DNA of 64,000 bases from Vibrio tritonius (GCF_001547935.1 NZ_AP014635.1:2914001-2978000); one strand, 5' to 3'. Shown: positions 1 to 10,331, counted from the first letter of the stretch. The notes: generated by a model not told the origin, from the letters alone. A program made the numbers and translations.

Positions 1-1567
1 CACCAGTTGCCGCAGCAAATGCCACTAAACCAGACCCAGCAGGGAAAGAAATACCCAGCGGGAAGCGTGTATGAGAGTCACCACCAGTACCAACCGTATC
101 AGGAAGCAACATGCGGTTTAGCCAAGAGTGGATAATGCCGTCACCTGGGCGCAGTGATACACCGCCACGGTTCATGATAAAATCAGGCAAGGTATGGTGA
201 GTCTGAACATCAACCGGTTTTGGATAAGCCGAAGTATGACAGAATGACTGCATCACCAAGTCGCCAGAGAATCCTAAACACGCCAAGTCTTTCAACTCAT
301 CGCGCGTCATAGGACCTGTGGTATCTTGCGACCCCACCGTCGTCATTTTAGGTTCGCAGTATGTTCCAGGACGAATCCCCGCAACACCACACGCTTTACC
401 CACCATTTTTTGCGCGAGAGTAAAGCCTTTACCGTTGTCAGCGACAGGCACCGGACGGCGGAATACTTTGGAAGGCTCTAAGCCCAAAGATTCACGGGCT
501 TTATCGGTTAGGCCTCGGCCGATAATCAAAGGAATACGGCCACCAGCACGTACTTCATCAACTAACACATCTGTTTTGAGTTTAAATGTTGAAAGAACGT
601 CGTCACTGCCGTGCTTACACACCTTCCCTTCATGAGGGTAAATATCAATAACATCGCCCATGGCCAATTTCGATACATCTAATTCGATTGGCAAAGCGCC
701 AGCATCTTCCATGGTGTTAAAGAAAATTGGCGCGATTTTACCGCCCAAACAATATCCGCCAGCACGCTTGTTAGGTACAAAAGGAATATCCTCGCCCATA
801 AACCACAACACTGAGTTAGTTGCTGATTTACGAGATGAACCAGTACCAACCACGTCACCAACGTACACAAGCTGATGGCCTTTGGCTTTTAGCGCTTCAA
901 TTTGTTTGATTGGACCTACTTTGCCTGGCTCATCAGGTGTAATGCCGTCACGTTCGTTTTTCAACATGGCCAGTGCATGAAGCGGAATATCGGGGCGTGA
1001 CCACGCATCGGGAGCGGGAGACAAGTCATCGGTGTTAGTTTCACCGGTCACTTTAAACACGGTAAGAGTCACTTTTTCCGCTAACTCAGGACGCTGCAAG
1101 AACCACTCAGCCTCAGCCCATGATTCAAGCACCTGTTTGGCATATGCGTTACCACTTTTCGCTTTTTCTTCTACATCGTAAAAAGAATCAAACATCAGTA
1201 GAGTATGTGATAAAGCCTTAGTAGCAATTGGAGCTAAGGTAGCGTTGTCTAATAATTCAACAAGAGGTTCAATATTGTACCCCCCTTGCATTGTACCAAG
1301 CAGTTCAGCGGCCTTTTCAGGAGAAACTAGCGGTGACTTAACTTCTCCACGAGTAATCGCAGCAAGGAAACCGGCTTTTACATAAGCTGCTTCATCCACA
1401 CCCGGTGGGATGCGGTTTTCCAGCAATTCTAAAATAAAAGCTTCTTCCCCTTTAGGTGGGTTCTTTAGTAATTCAACAAGTCCTGCAACTTGTTCTGCGT
1501 CTAAGGGTTTGGATACAACTCCTTCGGCAGCACGCTCTGCGACGTGTTTACGATAGGCTTCAAGCAC
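1..1567 (-). CDS. acnB: Aconitate hydratase B, N-terminal part (gene runs off the left edge)
   Basis: This is the bifunctional aconitase of the TCA cycle, interconverting citrate and isocitrate via cis-aconitate, and probably also 2-methylisocitrate dehydratase. About 522 of the usual ~865 residues lie in the window. They cover the HEAT-like N-terminal domain, the swivel domain and the first part of the catalytic core. The three cysteines that hold the [4Fe-4S] cluster lie in the missing C-terminal part. The start is GTG at 1567 (protein begins [16 protein letters not shown], matching the [13 protein letters not shown] start of the family), preceded by an AGAGGA ribosome binding site. There is no in-frame ATG nearby. 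The gene stands alone, with a 240-base gap before the next gene upstream of it on the map. Identity is very sure; the 3' end cannot be assessed. Confidence 0.95.
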   Translation of the reverse strand, partial: MLEAYRKHVAERAAEGVVSKPLDAEQVAGLVELLKNPPKGEEAFILELLENRIPPGVDEAAYVKAGFLAAITRGEVKSPLVSPEKAAELLGTMQGGYNIEPLVELLDNATLAPIATKALSHTLLMFDSFYDVEEKAKSGNAYAKQVLESWAEAEWFLQRPELAEKVTLTVFKVTGETNTDDLSPAPDAWSRPDIPLHALAMLKNERDGITPDEPGKVGPIKQIEALKAKGHQLVYVGDVVGTGSSRKSATNSVLWFMGEDIPFVPNKRAGGYCLGGKIAPIFFNTMEDAGALPIELDVSKLAMGDVIDIYPHEGKVCKHGSDDVLSTFKLKTDVLVDEVRAGGRIPLIIGRGLTDKARESLGLEPSKVFRRPVPVADNGKGFTLAQKMVGKACGVAGIRPGTYCEPKMTTVGSQDTTGPMTRDELKDLACLGFSGDLVMQSFCHTSAYPKPVDVQTHHTLPDFIMNRGGVSLRPGDGIIHSWLNRMLLPDTVGTGGDSHTRFPLGISFPAGSGLVAFAAATG

Positions 1568-1807
1568 GACATTTTCCTCTCATTACGGTCTGCGCAAATA
1601 ATGATTAAAATAAGAGCAGACATCCTTGGAAACGTGACCATCTATGACAAGAGTAGCGATTCGTAAGGAAAAGAATCTCACCATAGCGGCCAGATTATGG
1701 CCAAAAGACTAGCAAATTTAACGATAAATTAAAATCTACCGATTTTGATCAACATATCAAGTTACACCTAAAGTTGCATAATTCATGCAGTTTTTAGAGA
1801 TGGATCG

Positions 1808-4108
1808 CTACTCAAAAGTTGAACCAATAATCAAATAGATTGAATCGAAATTGTGCTCAGTCCGGCCATACCCAAACATTATCGGTCCTATTGGGGAGTC
1901 AACTCCGGTAAACAGCGAACCTGCTGAATACATAGGTGCTGAACTCACATCCAAGCTAGGGTCTGACCAAACTCCACCATACTCAACTGATGCGCCGATA
2001 TAAACCGGCGATGTGAACAGGCCAAAGTCATTATCAAACCAACGATAACGATATACTAAACTGGCAAACGCTTTGTTTTGTCCAATAAGACTATTACGTG
2101 GAATACCAGAAAGGTTGAGAAAACCACCAATGGTTTTCGGATCGATTGGGGTTGAAGTGTGTTTACTTTTCACTTCCCCATAATCAATATTGCCAACCAA
2201 CGTATGACGATCAAAGCTGTGAGCCACAATCAGTTTAGTCGACAATTCACTGACTGTATCGATACTATCTGAAATTAGGCGCTGATCCCCATCGTAAATC
2301 TCATCACGTGAGAATAAGTATTCAAAATTAAAGTACACCCCATCACGTGGCAGCGCATAACTGTCTAGCGTATCTAAACGATAGTTAATAAACGCCCCTA
2401 ACCGTTTGAAGTTTGCATGCCCATAGGAAGGCAACGTTGAGTACTCTGTATCACCATAAATAACACGAGTCCCCAAGCGAAACTCACGCCACAAATTACG
2501 TTGATACCCCAGCGCCATTTCACCACGCCATTCGGTATATTCGAGTGGATAGTAGTTTTCTGTCGCTTGCAAAGACGTATCATCAAACCCTGTGAGTGGG
2601 ACACTACGCTTATTATTGCTATAACGTAATGACGAGGTAAAAAAGGTTTTTTGACCTGAGAAAAGCGGCGTATAAAAACCGATTTCAATTAACTTGTCAG
2701 ACCCCATATTAAAGTTCAGCGAAGCCTCAGCTCCCGAGGTATTAATATCCGTAAAATTAGTCGACATACCAATCGAGTATTGGCTATCGCTATTAAAATC
2801 ATCTTCTAAGAAAAACCGGAAGTTCGCGTAATTAGGCCCCCATGATTTTTCTTTAACGTTCACAATCAAATCATTTTGATCGTCTTTATCGGCATACTGG
2901 TAACTCACTAGTTCAAATCGATCCAGTGCATACAAACTTTCAACACTGGCTTCCACCTGTTCTGGAGGAATAATGCCACCAGCTTGTAAGTTCAAGCGGT
3001 TTTCTAACAGTTCATCACTATAGTGACTGCGATTTTTCACCACGATTTTGTCAACTTTACGCTGGTCGCCATGCTGCAGATTTTTGCGTTTGAGCGCTTT
3101 ATCTTTTTGATAAGCACGATAAGCATCAGGAGATAATTCAAACGTTTTGAATTGCTCTTTATTTTCCATGACCGCTTGGTAGCCTTTCAAAAAAGCTTGC
3201 GGCATCTTGTTAAACTCAGTCGTTTCCATTAACCCAACATCGGGATGCAGTAACACATCTGCATCGGTCAATTGCTCTGACTGATGTTGGGTATTACGTC
3301 TCACTAAATAGTTGGATAACTGATCGGCGATCGAAAACACATTGGTAAATGAATCCTGACCTTTGTAGTCAGTGCTGATATCCACGGCGATAATCTTATC
3401 TGCACCGATGTTACGGGCAATATCGACCGGCATATTATTCGTCACCCCACCATCAACCAACCAATGGCCATCCAATTCATAAGGAGGTAACGCCCCCGGA
3501 ACCGACATGCTGGCCATCATCGCATCGACTAAATAGCCATGGTCGAGAACAACCGGTTCAAGTTTAATGATGTCTGTGGCAACAGCACGATAAGGAATCA
3601 CTAATTGATTAAAGGATTTAAACGGCAGAAGATTTCCCGTACTTTGACGCAAAATCTTAAGCATATTCTGTCCTTGAACGACGCCCTTAGGTGCTTTAAT
3701 CTCCCCCCAACCAATTCCTAAATCTGTCCTGAGTTGGTAACGGTCTTCATCTTCTTTATCACGAATGCGACGCTCACTACGATCAACGCGATCGCGATAC
3801 CCCTCATTCCAATCAATACTCAATACTAATTTTTCAATATCTTGAGCATTCATTCCTGTGGCATAAAGACCTGCGACGTAGGCTCCCATGCTAGTACCAG
3901 TCACAATATCGACAGGGACATGCAATTCTTCTAGTGCACGGAGTACACCAATATGAGCAGCGCCTTTAGCGCCGCCTCCTGCAAGAACAAGAGCAATTTT
4001 AGGACGCTGAGGTTTAGCCGTTGTTGTCGATGTGGTTGTATTGGCCCATACTGAAAAGGCAGACATACAAACGATGACAACAGATAAAAAACGGTACAAC
4101 TGCTTCAC
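1808..4108 (-). CDS. Patatin-like phospholipase with POTRA and outer-membrane beta-barrel (PlpD/type Vd-like)
   Basis: The 766-residue protein has a signal peptide (residues 1-22, cleavage near VWA/N). A patatin domain follows, with the oxyanion motif GGGAKG (44-49), nucleophile motif GTSMG (Ser73) and the dyad aspartate in DGG (Asp219). After that come a POTRA-like segment (about 355-420) and a C-terminal beta-barrel (about 425-766) of the Omp85/surface-antigen type. This architecture is that of PlpD, a lipase anchored by its own barrel (type Vd secretion). By family knowledge it should hydrolyse phospholipids; the natural substrate, and whether the domain is released, are unknown. All catalytic residues are present, so I infer an active enzyme. 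The last residues are TFE, so the usual terminal aromatic is the penultimate one. It lies between acnB and mrcB with no operon partner. Confidence 0.88.
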   Translation of the reverse strand: MKQLYRFLSVVIVCMSAFSVWANTTTSTTTAKPQRPKIALVLAGGGAKGAAHIGVLRALEELHVPVDIVTGTSMGAYVAGLYATGMNAQDIEKLVLSIDWNEGYRDRVDRSERRIRDKEDEDRYQLRTDLGIGWGEIKAPKGVVQGQNMLKILRQSTGNLLPFKSFNQLVIPYRAVATDIIKLEPVVLDHGYLVDAMMASMSVPGALPPYELDGHWLVDGGVTNNMPVDIARNIGADKIIAVDISTDYKGQDSFTNVFSIADQLSNYLVRRNTQHQSEQLTDADVLLHPDVGLMETTEFNKMPQAFLKGYQAVMENKEQFKTFELSPDAYRAYQKDKALKRKNLQHGDQRKVDKIVVKNRSHYSDELLENRLNLQAGGIIPPEQVEASVESLYALDRFELVSYQYADKDDQNDLIVNVKEKSWGPNYANFRFFLEDDFNSDSQYSIGMSTNFTDINTSGAEASLNFNMGSDKLIEIGFYTPLFSGQKTFFTSSLRYSNNKRSVPLTGFDDTSLQATENYYPLEYTEWRGEMALGYQRNLWREFRLGTRVIYGDTEYSTLPSYGHANFKRLGAFINYRLDTLDSYALPRDGVYFNFEYLFSRDEIYDGDQRLISDSIDTVSELSTKLIVAHSFDRHTLVGNIDYGEVKSKHTSTPIDPKTIGGFLNLSGIPRNSLIGQNKAFASLVYRYRWFDNDFGLFTSPVYIGASVEYGGVWSDPSLDVSSAPMYSAGSLFTGVDSPIGPIMFGYGRTEHNFDSIYLIIGSTFE

Positions 4109-4154
4109 TTAGCATCCTCAAATTAAAAAATGTAATTGACTATACTGCCCTAAC

Positions 4155-6482
4155 TTACCATTGAAAAAGCTTTTTAAACCAGTTTGTTGGCCCAGATTCA
4201 CATTCCGCTTTCCACTGATTTTGACTGTCCCACACCGGTAAACGAAATTTACTCTGACAATCAACCTTCAATTCACCATCAGCTTGACGTTCAAACCCAA
4301 TTGTTTTGATCTGCTCTGGCCAAGGCAACACCAAACGCTGAGGAATTCGGCTAGCAAGATAGTCTGCGTAAATACGCAGCGCACCACTGGCCCCCGTTAA
4401 ATACGTTGGCTTATTATCATCGCGTCCAACCCAAATCGTGGTTACCTCTCGGCCATCAACTCCCACAAACCAACTGTCACGTGTATCACTACTAGTCCCT
4501 GTTTTACCAGCTAAAGCTGCCCATCCAAACTGGTTAGTTAAATAACGTCCTGTACCTTCCATCACACCGCGCTTCATTGCGTAAGTTGTTAGCCAAGCAG
4601 CCTGCTGAGGTACTGCTTGTGACACTTTAGGTATCGATTGATAAAGCACATTACCCTGCAAATCCAATACAGAACGCAGCGCTGATAGCGGCGCTTTTTT
4701 CCCTGAATTGGTAATGGTTTGATACATCTGTGCCACTTGGAAAGGCGTCAGCGTAAACGAACCTAAAAACATACTTGGTACAGGACGAATTTCATCCCCC
4801 GGAACACCAAGTTGAGTAAAGGTTTTAGCTACATTATCAATGCCTAATGCCATGCCTAATTCAACCGTTGGCACATTCAATGATTTAGCGAGAGATAAAT
4901 AGAGTGGAACATTTCCCCGGTAACGGCGATCGAAGTTACGAGGCGTCCATACTGTGCCCTCATCACCTTGGAGTGAGATAGGCTTATCTTGCAACGTCGT
5001 GACTAGGCTATATTTTTCAGGCTGAGCTAATGCGGTTAGGTATACTGCTCCTTTAGCCAATGACCCGATCTGACGACTGGCATTCAACGCGCGGTTAAAA
5101 CCATCATAACCAACACGTTTTCCTCCCACCATAGCACGAATCTCACCCGTGGTTCGATCAACAGCGATAGCCGCAGCTTCAAGCTTATTCGCCGCTTTAC
5201 TCAACTGTGGAACCTTATGTGCAATCGCCCGTTCCAAATCTTGCTGCGATACAGGATCAAGCGAAGTAAAGACGCGAATACCTGTCTCTGATTTAAATGC
5301 ATCTCCCACTTTTTGTTGCAGTTCGTTACTCAACTGCTGGAAATAAGCCGGCTGACGGCTGGCAATATGTGGGTGTTTCTGCACATCAAGAGAGCGAAAT
5401 GCTGCCTGCTCATACTGTTTGGCCGTTAACATCCCATTTTCCATCATCAGCTTAAGCACTAAATCTCGGCGATCTCTTGCTCGTTCAGGATAGCGAACGG
5501 GGTTGTAATAAGATGGGCCTTTCACCATACCAACTAACAACGCTAATTGGTCAATCCGCAATTCTTGTAGTGGCTGACCGAAATAGAGCCGTGATGCCAA
5601 ACCAAATCCATGCACCGCTTCACTACCGTTTTGCCCCATATAAACTTCGTTCATATAAGCTTCTAAAATACGGTCTTTGCTATAGCGATAATCAATGATC
5701 AACGCCATATAAGCTTCACGAAGCTTACGCCAAATTGTGCGATGGCTGGATAAGAAAATATTTTTGGCGAGCTGCTGGGTCAAGGTACTTCCCCCTTGCA
5801 CCGTATGGCCCGCTCGAATATTTGCTGCAAGCGCTCGCAAAATCGCCAGAGGAGCAATACCATCATGCTGATAAAAGTGACGGTCTTCTGTGGTTAGCAA
5901 TGCATCGACCATAATTTCAGGAAATTGGTCGCGACGTAAGAAGAGACGAGTTTCTGTGGTATTTTTCTCTAACATGCCAAGCATTTTAGGATCAAGACGC
6001 AGATACCCCAGCTCACCTCGTTTTTCTAACGACTGAATATGGGTTAATCCACCGTCATCAAACGTCAACATCACGTGGCGATCAGGTTCTGGTCCATCCG
6101 CAAACTCAAACGGACGGCGAATCATTTCAATTCGGGTCGAAGAAGCCGAATACTCTCCAGGATAGCGTGGTTGCTGAACCTTGCGGTATTTCAATACATC
6201 CAACTCATTACGCACTTCTTGCAGGCTAATGTCCATGCCTGGTTCGAGGGTTAGAATCCGAGCGTACACCACCGTCGGCAACTGAAACAGCTGACCATCA
6301 AAGCGTTGTTTAATAACACTATTTAGATAGATACCGACAAACACTAATACAGCAGCCAGCGCTAAACCGAATTTCCAAGAAAAGCCCCAAAGCGCTTTCC
6401 ACCAGCTGCGTTTAGTACGCGCGGCAGGTGAAGTCTTTGGTGATGGTTTTTTAGATTTTGATTGAGGATTTTTTTTCTTCAT
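4155..6482 (-). CDS. mrcB: Penicillin-binding protein 1B (bifunctional glycosyltransferase/transpeptidase)
   Basis: This class A PBP polymerises lipid II into glycan strands and cross-links them in the periplasm. The 775-residue chain has a Lys/Ser-rich cytoplasmic tail, one membrane anchor (about 36-55), a UB2H-like segment and a GT51 domain with the catalytic EDRHFYQHDG (Glu199) and GGSTLTQQLAKN motifs. The transpeptidase carries SLAK (Ser474 to Lys477), SLN (534-536) and KTGT (660-663). All active-site motifs are intact and the length is normal for PBP1B. The gene overlaps hrpB by 4 bases at its start (ATGA), so the two are probably translated together, as in other vibrios. Confidence 0.95.
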   Translation of the reverse strand: MKKKNPQSKSKKPSPKTSPAARTKRSWWKALWGFSWKFGLALAAVLVFVGIYLNSVIKQRFDGQLFQLPTVVYARILTLEPGMDISLQEVRNELDVLKYRKVQQPRYPGEYSASSTRIEMIRRPFEFADGPEPDRHVMLTFDDGGLTHIQSLEKRGELGYLRLDPKMLGMLEKNTTETRLFLRRDQFPEIMVDALLTTEDRHFYQHDGIAPLAILRALAANIRAGHTVQGGSTLTQQLAKNIFLSSHRTIWRKLREAYMALIIDYRYSKDRILEAYMNEVYMGQNGSEAVHGFGLASRLYFGQPLQELRIDQLALLVGMVKGPSYYNPVRYPERARDRRDLVLKLMMENGMLTAKQYEQAAFRSLDVQKHPHIASRQPAYFQQLSNELQQKVGDAFKSETGIRVFTSLDPVSQQDLERAIAHKVPQLSKAANKLEAAAIAVDRTTGEIRAMVGGKRVGYDGFNRALNASRQIGSLAKGAVYLTALAQPEKYSLVTTLQDKPISLQGDEGTVWTPRNFDRRYRGNVPLYLSLAKSLNVPTVELGMALGIDNVAKTFTQLGVPGDEIRPVPSMFLGSFTLTPFQVAQMYQTITNSGKKAPLSALRSVLDLQGNVLYQSIPKVSQAVPQQAAWLTTYAMKRGVMEGTGRYLTNQFGWAALAGKTGTSSDTRDSWFVGVDGREVTTIWVGRDDNKPTYLTGASGALRIYADYLASRIPQRLVLPWPEQIKTIGFERQADGELKVDCQSKFRLPVWDSQNQWKAECESGPTNWFKKLFQW

Positions 6483-8941
6483 GAATTCAATTGTCGTTTT
6501 GTTTTCGTCGTCGCTATGTGGTTTGCAGGATCGTCAGGCCAAACATGCTTGGGATAGCGGCCTTTCATCTCTTTTTGGACTTCTTTGTAAGCACCTTGCC
6601 AAAAGCCAGCTAAATCCTGTGTAATTTGCAATGGTCGTTGGGCAGGAGAAAGCAATTCCATCACAACAGTCTGAGTCCCTTTCGCAATGATTGGGGAGCA
6701 TTTTTCACCAAAGACTTCCTGCATTCTTACCGACAATATCGGTGCCATGCCTAACTGATAGCGAATCTTTTTTTGCGTTCCGGTTGGCATAACATGGTGT
6801 TTAGGAAGCCATTCATCGATTTGTTGATTGAGCGGCCAACCTAAACGAGCCGCAAGCGCGTCTATCACCGACACTTTGCTAAGCTGCTTGGCTGATGTTA
6901 GCCCTACGAGATAAGGTCCTAACCATTCATTGAGTGTCGCCAATAGACTCGCCTCATCCATTGCCGGCCAAGCTTCTTCGGGCAACCAATTGATCGCGCA
7001 GCGCACTCGCGTAAGCCACTCATTCGCAGATTCGTCCCAATGTAATACGTTTAACCCCTTGCGAGAGACATAATTGAGCAAAGCTTGCGTCATTTTTTCT
7101 TTGCTAGGGGTAGGCAACGCTTGTCGTTGCAACGTTAATTTGCCCAAACAGGTTTGTTTTTCAGCGACCAACTTGCCCACTTTATCATCCCAATCGACAT
7201 AATCTCGGGTCACAAACAACTCAGGAAACAGGGCTTCTAATTGATGTATATCTACAGGTAACGCACTGAAAATACGGCTCGATTGCTGTTGATGTCGTTG
7301 AATATCCAGCACAACAAGATACGCTTCAGATGCCAAGCCATCGAATTCATCGACCATAGCTCCATGACCATTACTGAGCACAAACTCGCCATGACTATTA
7401 GGCCTTAACATGGCAACTCGATCAGGAAAGGCTAGGCACGCCACTAATCCCAAGTGCTGCGCAGTCACCTTACGTAAATCGAATGAGGTATGACACAAAG
7501 CCGCGATTTGTTTAGCTCGAGAGAGTAATATCGATGATTTGGGATGTTTACTATCCTGCCAACGTAATACACTGTGGCTCAAATTAATGACGTTTTTTTC
7601 CGGCTCTTCCATGATCGCTGCGAGCGCTATAGCAGCAGTGATAAATTCAGGTATTGCTTGCACTTTTAATAACATTGCCGCTAAACGTGGATCAACACCT
7701 AATTGATGAGCTTGGCGCCCCATGCTGGTCAACTGACCATCCTCTTTCATCATACCCAATGTTTGCAAAAGATCACGAGCTTGAGCCAAAGCGGCCTTGG
7801 GCGGAAGATCCAGCCAAGCTAGCTCACTCACATCATGAGCGCCCCAAAACGCCAACTCCAAAGCTAAAGCGGTTAAATCACTTTGCATGATCTCTGGTGT
7901 GGGCGTTTTAGGCTGTTGTAATCCTTGGCTTTCACTGTATAGACGCACACAAATACCCGGCTCTAAGCGGCCAGCTCGACCAGCTCGTTGTGTGGCAGAA
8001 GATTGGGCGCATCGACCTTCTATCAAACGCGTGATCCCGGTTTTGAGATCAAAGCGAGCAACGCGCTCTAACCCAGAATCCACCACCATTCGAATTCCCT
8101 CAATCGTCAGAGACGTTTCTGCAATATTGGTAGCCAAAACCACTTTACGTTGCCCCAACGGCGCCGGAGCAAGCGCTTTTTGCTGTTGCGCAAAAGAGAG
8201 CTGTCCATATAAAGGACAAACCATCACATCACTGGGTAAATGAGTTAAACTTTCCATGACCTGATTAATCGCCCCTGCACCGGGAAGAAATGCCAATATC
8301 GAACCCGACTCTTCTTTCAAGAGCGACTCAATCTGCTTTGCCATCACCCCCGTCATACGCTCATTTGCATTCAGTCCTTTGTGTCGAATATCGACAGGGA
8401 ATTGACGACCTGAACTGTGGATATAGGTTGCATCAGGCAACAATCCAAGTAAGGCTTGTTGATCTAACGTAGCGGACATAACCACCAAGGTTAAGTCATC
8501 TCGCAGCGCCGCTTGAACTTCTAAACAAAAAGCCAATGCAGTATCGGCATGCAAACTGCGCTCGTGAAACTCATCAAAGATGACTACATCAATACCCGTC
8601 AGCTCAGGATCGCTTTGCACCATGCGGGTCATGATACCTTCCGTCACTATTTCCAACTGAGTTTCAGGGCCGACCCGAGTTTCACCGCGAATACGATACC
8701 CAACCCTTTGACCAACTTTTTCGCCCAATTGCTCGGCTAAATACGTGGCAATATTGCGCGCTGCAATACGGCGAGGCTCCAGCATAACTATCTTGCCGCT
8801 GCACTGGCCAGATAAGAGCAATTGCAAAGGAAAGAATGTGGATTTACCGGCGCCGGGTTCCGCTTTAACAATCGTTTGAGATGAATGCTGAACAGCCTCA
8901 AGTAGTTGAGGTAAAACATCAGCAATGGGCAACTGTGACAA
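6479..8941 (-). CDS. hrpB: ATP-dependent helicase HrpB (DEAH-type)
   Basis: This superfamily 2 DEAH/RHA helicase has no settled physiological role in gammaproteobacteria, although it lies beside mrcB in many of them. Walker A is GAGKS (about residues 30-34) and Walker B is DEFH followed by ERS. The RecA2 motif QRAGRAGR, the helicase-associated domain and the C-terminal HrpB domain follow. I place the start at TTG 8941. AAGGAG sits six bases upstream of it, and the resulting protein LSQLPIADVLPQLL matches the family start. The longer ATG frame from 9013 adds 24 residues ([12 protein letters not shown]) unlike any HrpB and would overlap the divergent sfsA start. With the TTG start the protein is 820 residues, the normal family length. 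Confidence 0.92.
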   Translation of the reverse strand: MSQLPIADVLPQLLEAVQHSSQTIVKAEPGAGKSTFFPLQLLLSGQCSGKIVMLEPRRIAARNIATYLAEQLGEKVGQRVGYRIRGETRVGPETQLEIVTEGIMTRMVQSDPELTGIDVVIFDEFHERSLHADTALAFCLEVQAALRDDLTLVVMSATLDQQALLGLLPDATYIHSSGRQFPVDIRHKGLNANERMTGVMAKQIESLLKEESGSILAFLPGAGAINQVMESLTHLPSDVMVCPLYGQLSFAQQQKALAPAPLGQRKVVLATNIAETSLTIEGIRMVVDSGLERVARFDLKTGITRLIEGRCAQSSATQRAGRAGRLEPGICVRLYSESQGLQQPKTPTPEIMQSDLTALALELAFWGAHDVSELAWLDLPPKAALAQARDLLQTLGMMKEDGQLTSMGRQAHQLGVDPRLAAMLLKVQAIPEFITAAIALAAIMEEPEKNVINLSHSVLRWQDSKHPKSSILLSRAKQIAALCHTSFDLRKVTAQHLGLVACLAFPDRVAMLRPNSHGEFVLSNGHGAMVDEFDGLASEAYLVVLDIQRHQQQSSRIFSALPVDIHQLEALFPELFVTRDYVDWDDKVGKLVAEKQTCLGKLTLQRQALPTPSKEKMTQALLNYVSRKGLNVLHWDESANEWLTRVRCAINWLPEEAWPAMDEASLLATLNEWLGPYLVGLTSAKQLSKVSVIDALAARLGWPLNQQIDEWLPKHHVMPTGTQKKIRYQLGMAPILSVRMQEVFGEKCSPIIAKGTQTVVMELLSPAQRPLQITQDLAGFWQGAYKEVQKEMKGRYPKHVWPDDPANHIATTKTKRQLNS

Positions 8942-8956
8942 GTCTGGCTCCTTGTG
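8942..8956 (-). promoter_or_regulatory. Ribosome binding site that sets the hrpB TTG start
   Basis: On the minus strand the sequence reads AAGGAG, then CCAGAC, then TTG (8941-8939). This is a textbook spacing of six bases. No comparable ribosome binding site precedes the ATG at 9013. The site therefore decides the hrpB start and removes an apparent overlap with sfsA. Confidence 0.75.
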
Positions 8957-9001
8957 TTTTAATGGCCACACTATTGTACAGAAAAACAGTATGATCAACT
9001 T

Positions 9002-9760
9002 ATGCAATTTCACCCAAGCTTAAAAAAAGCGACCTTAATCAAACGCTACAAACGATTTTTGGCTGATGTAATATCCGAACAAGGTACGACCTTTACCCTC
9101 CATTGTGCGAATACTGGCGCTATGACAGGTTGCGCAGAACCGGGTGACATTGTGTGGTATTCCACCTCCGACAACCCAAAACGTAAATATGCACAAAGTT
9201 GGGAAATAACTGAAACAAAATGTGGTGACCACATCTGTATAAATACCAGCAGAGCTAACCAGTTAGCGGTTGAAGCCATACAAAACGGCACCATTACCGA
9301 ACTGCAAAATTACGACCAATTGCGCACCGAAGTACGTTACGGGCTTGAAAATAGTCGTATCGATATCTTGCTCACTGGAGAATCTAAGCCAGAATGTTAT
9401 GTAGAGGTGAAAAGTGTGACCCTCTTGGACGATAATGTATTGGCAGATGAGGAAAATTCTGCCATGGTAGGCCAAGGTTTTTTTCCGGATGCCAAAACAT
9501 TACGCGGCCAGAAACATCTACGTGAACTGGCAGAGATGGCTAAAAATGGGAGCAGAGCCGTACTTTTGTACGTTGTTTTGCATTCAGGGATTGAAAAAGT
9601 CTCCCCCGCGCACCATATAGACGCGGATTATTCACGATTGTTAACAATGGCGCTAGAAGCTGGAGTAGAAGTATTGTGTTACAAGGCTACGTTTTCCGAA
9701 GATGAAATTAAACTGATATCTTCATTGGAATTCGTTCCTCATAAAGCAAAATTTTGTTGA
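9002..9760 (+). CDS. sfsA: SfsA family DNA-binding/nuclease-fold protein
   Basis: This is the sugar fermentation stimulation protein. Members have an OB-fold N-terminus and a PD-(D/E)XK-like nuclease core; their role is poorly defined. Family hallmarks present are the [38 protein letters not shown] and [14 protein letters not shown] segments. The start ATG 9002 lies 61 bases from the divergent hrpB start. The protein is 252 residues, longer than the usual ~235-240. The excess falls between VEVKSVTL and FFPDA, where this protein has roughly ten extra residues rich in Asp/Glu/Asn. The gene reads in the same direction as dksA, 122 bases downstream; sfsA-dksA linkage is conserved in gammaproteobacteria. 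Confidence 0.93.
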   Translation: MQFHPSLKKATLIKRYKRFLADVISEQGTTFTLHCANTGAMTGCAEPGDIVWYSTSDNPKRKYAQSWEITETKCGDHICINTSRANQLAVEAIQNGTITELQNYDQLRTEVRYGLENSRIDILLTGESKPECYVEVKSVTLLDDNVLADEENSAMVGQGFFPDAKTLRGQKHLRELAEMAKNGSRAVLLYVVLHSGIEKVSPAHHIDADYSRLLTMALEAGVEVLCYKATFSEDEIKLISSLEFVPHKAKFC

Positions 9761-9882
9761 TGTCTTCACATTGATAGGATCTTTGTTAATGAGTCATTGC
9801 CTCTCCCACTTCTTTTTGCTATAGATACCCGCCTTAAATTGACTGCTGTCGCAGTTGACTAGGTGTTAGTAGGAGATGCTTT

Positions 9883-10323
9883 ATGCTTGAGTCCAAAAAG
9901 AAAACGCTAGGCATCCTAGCCATTGCAGGTGTTGAGCCTTACCAAGAAAAAGCTGGTGAAGAATATATGTCACCAGAACAAATGGCTCATTTTACAAAAA
10001 TTCTTGAAGCTTGGCGTGATTCGCTCAGAGCAGAAGTGAACCGTACTGTGCATCACATGCAAGATGAAGCGGCAAACTTTCCCGATCCTGTAGACCGTGC
10101 ATCTCAGGAAGAAGAATTTAGCTTAGAATTGCGTAACCGCGAACGCCGTCTGATCAAAAAAATTGAGAAAACTCTCGATAAGATTAAAGACGATGATTTC
10201 GGTTTCTGTGAATCTTGTGGCGTCGAAATCGGTGTTCGCCGATTAGAAGCTCGCCCAACAGCCGACCTTTGTATCGACTGTAAAACATTGGCTGAAATTA
10301 AAGAAAAGCAAATGTTAGGTTAA
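9883..10323 (+). CDS. dksA: RNA polymerase-binding transcription factor DksA
   Basis: DksA enters the RNA polymerase secondary channel and, with ppGpp, represses rRNA promoters and activates biosynthetic ones. The 146-residue protein shows the globular N-terminus ([14 protein letters not shown]), the coiled-coil tip with the two key acidic residues ([14 protein letters not shown]) and the C4 zinc finger (CESC and CIDC). Compared with the E. coli sequence as I know it, the second coiled-coil helix reads [11 protein letters not shown] where E. coli has LRNRDRERKLIKK. This is a clean two-residue (Asp-Arg) loss. The start ATG follows AGGAGA. The gene is monocistronic, with its own terminator and a likely promoter in the 122 bases before it. 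Confidence 0.96.
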   Translation: MLESKKKTLGILAIAGVEPYQEKAGEEYMSPEQMAHFTKILEAWRDSLRAEVNRTVHHMQDEAANFPDPVDRASQEEEFSLELRNRERRLIKKIEKTLDKIKDDDFGFCESCGVEIGVRRLEARPTADLCIDCKTLAEIKEKQMLG

Positions 10324-10331
10324 TTAACCTG

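Noticed and set aside
318..875. Two plus-strand open frames of 105 and 71 codons
   Set aside because: They run antisense to acnB, which is clearly coding on the minus strand through this stretch.
7654..8740. Several plus-strand open frames of 60-118 codons
   Set aside because: All are antisense shadows of hrpB, without ribosome binding sites or recognisable products.
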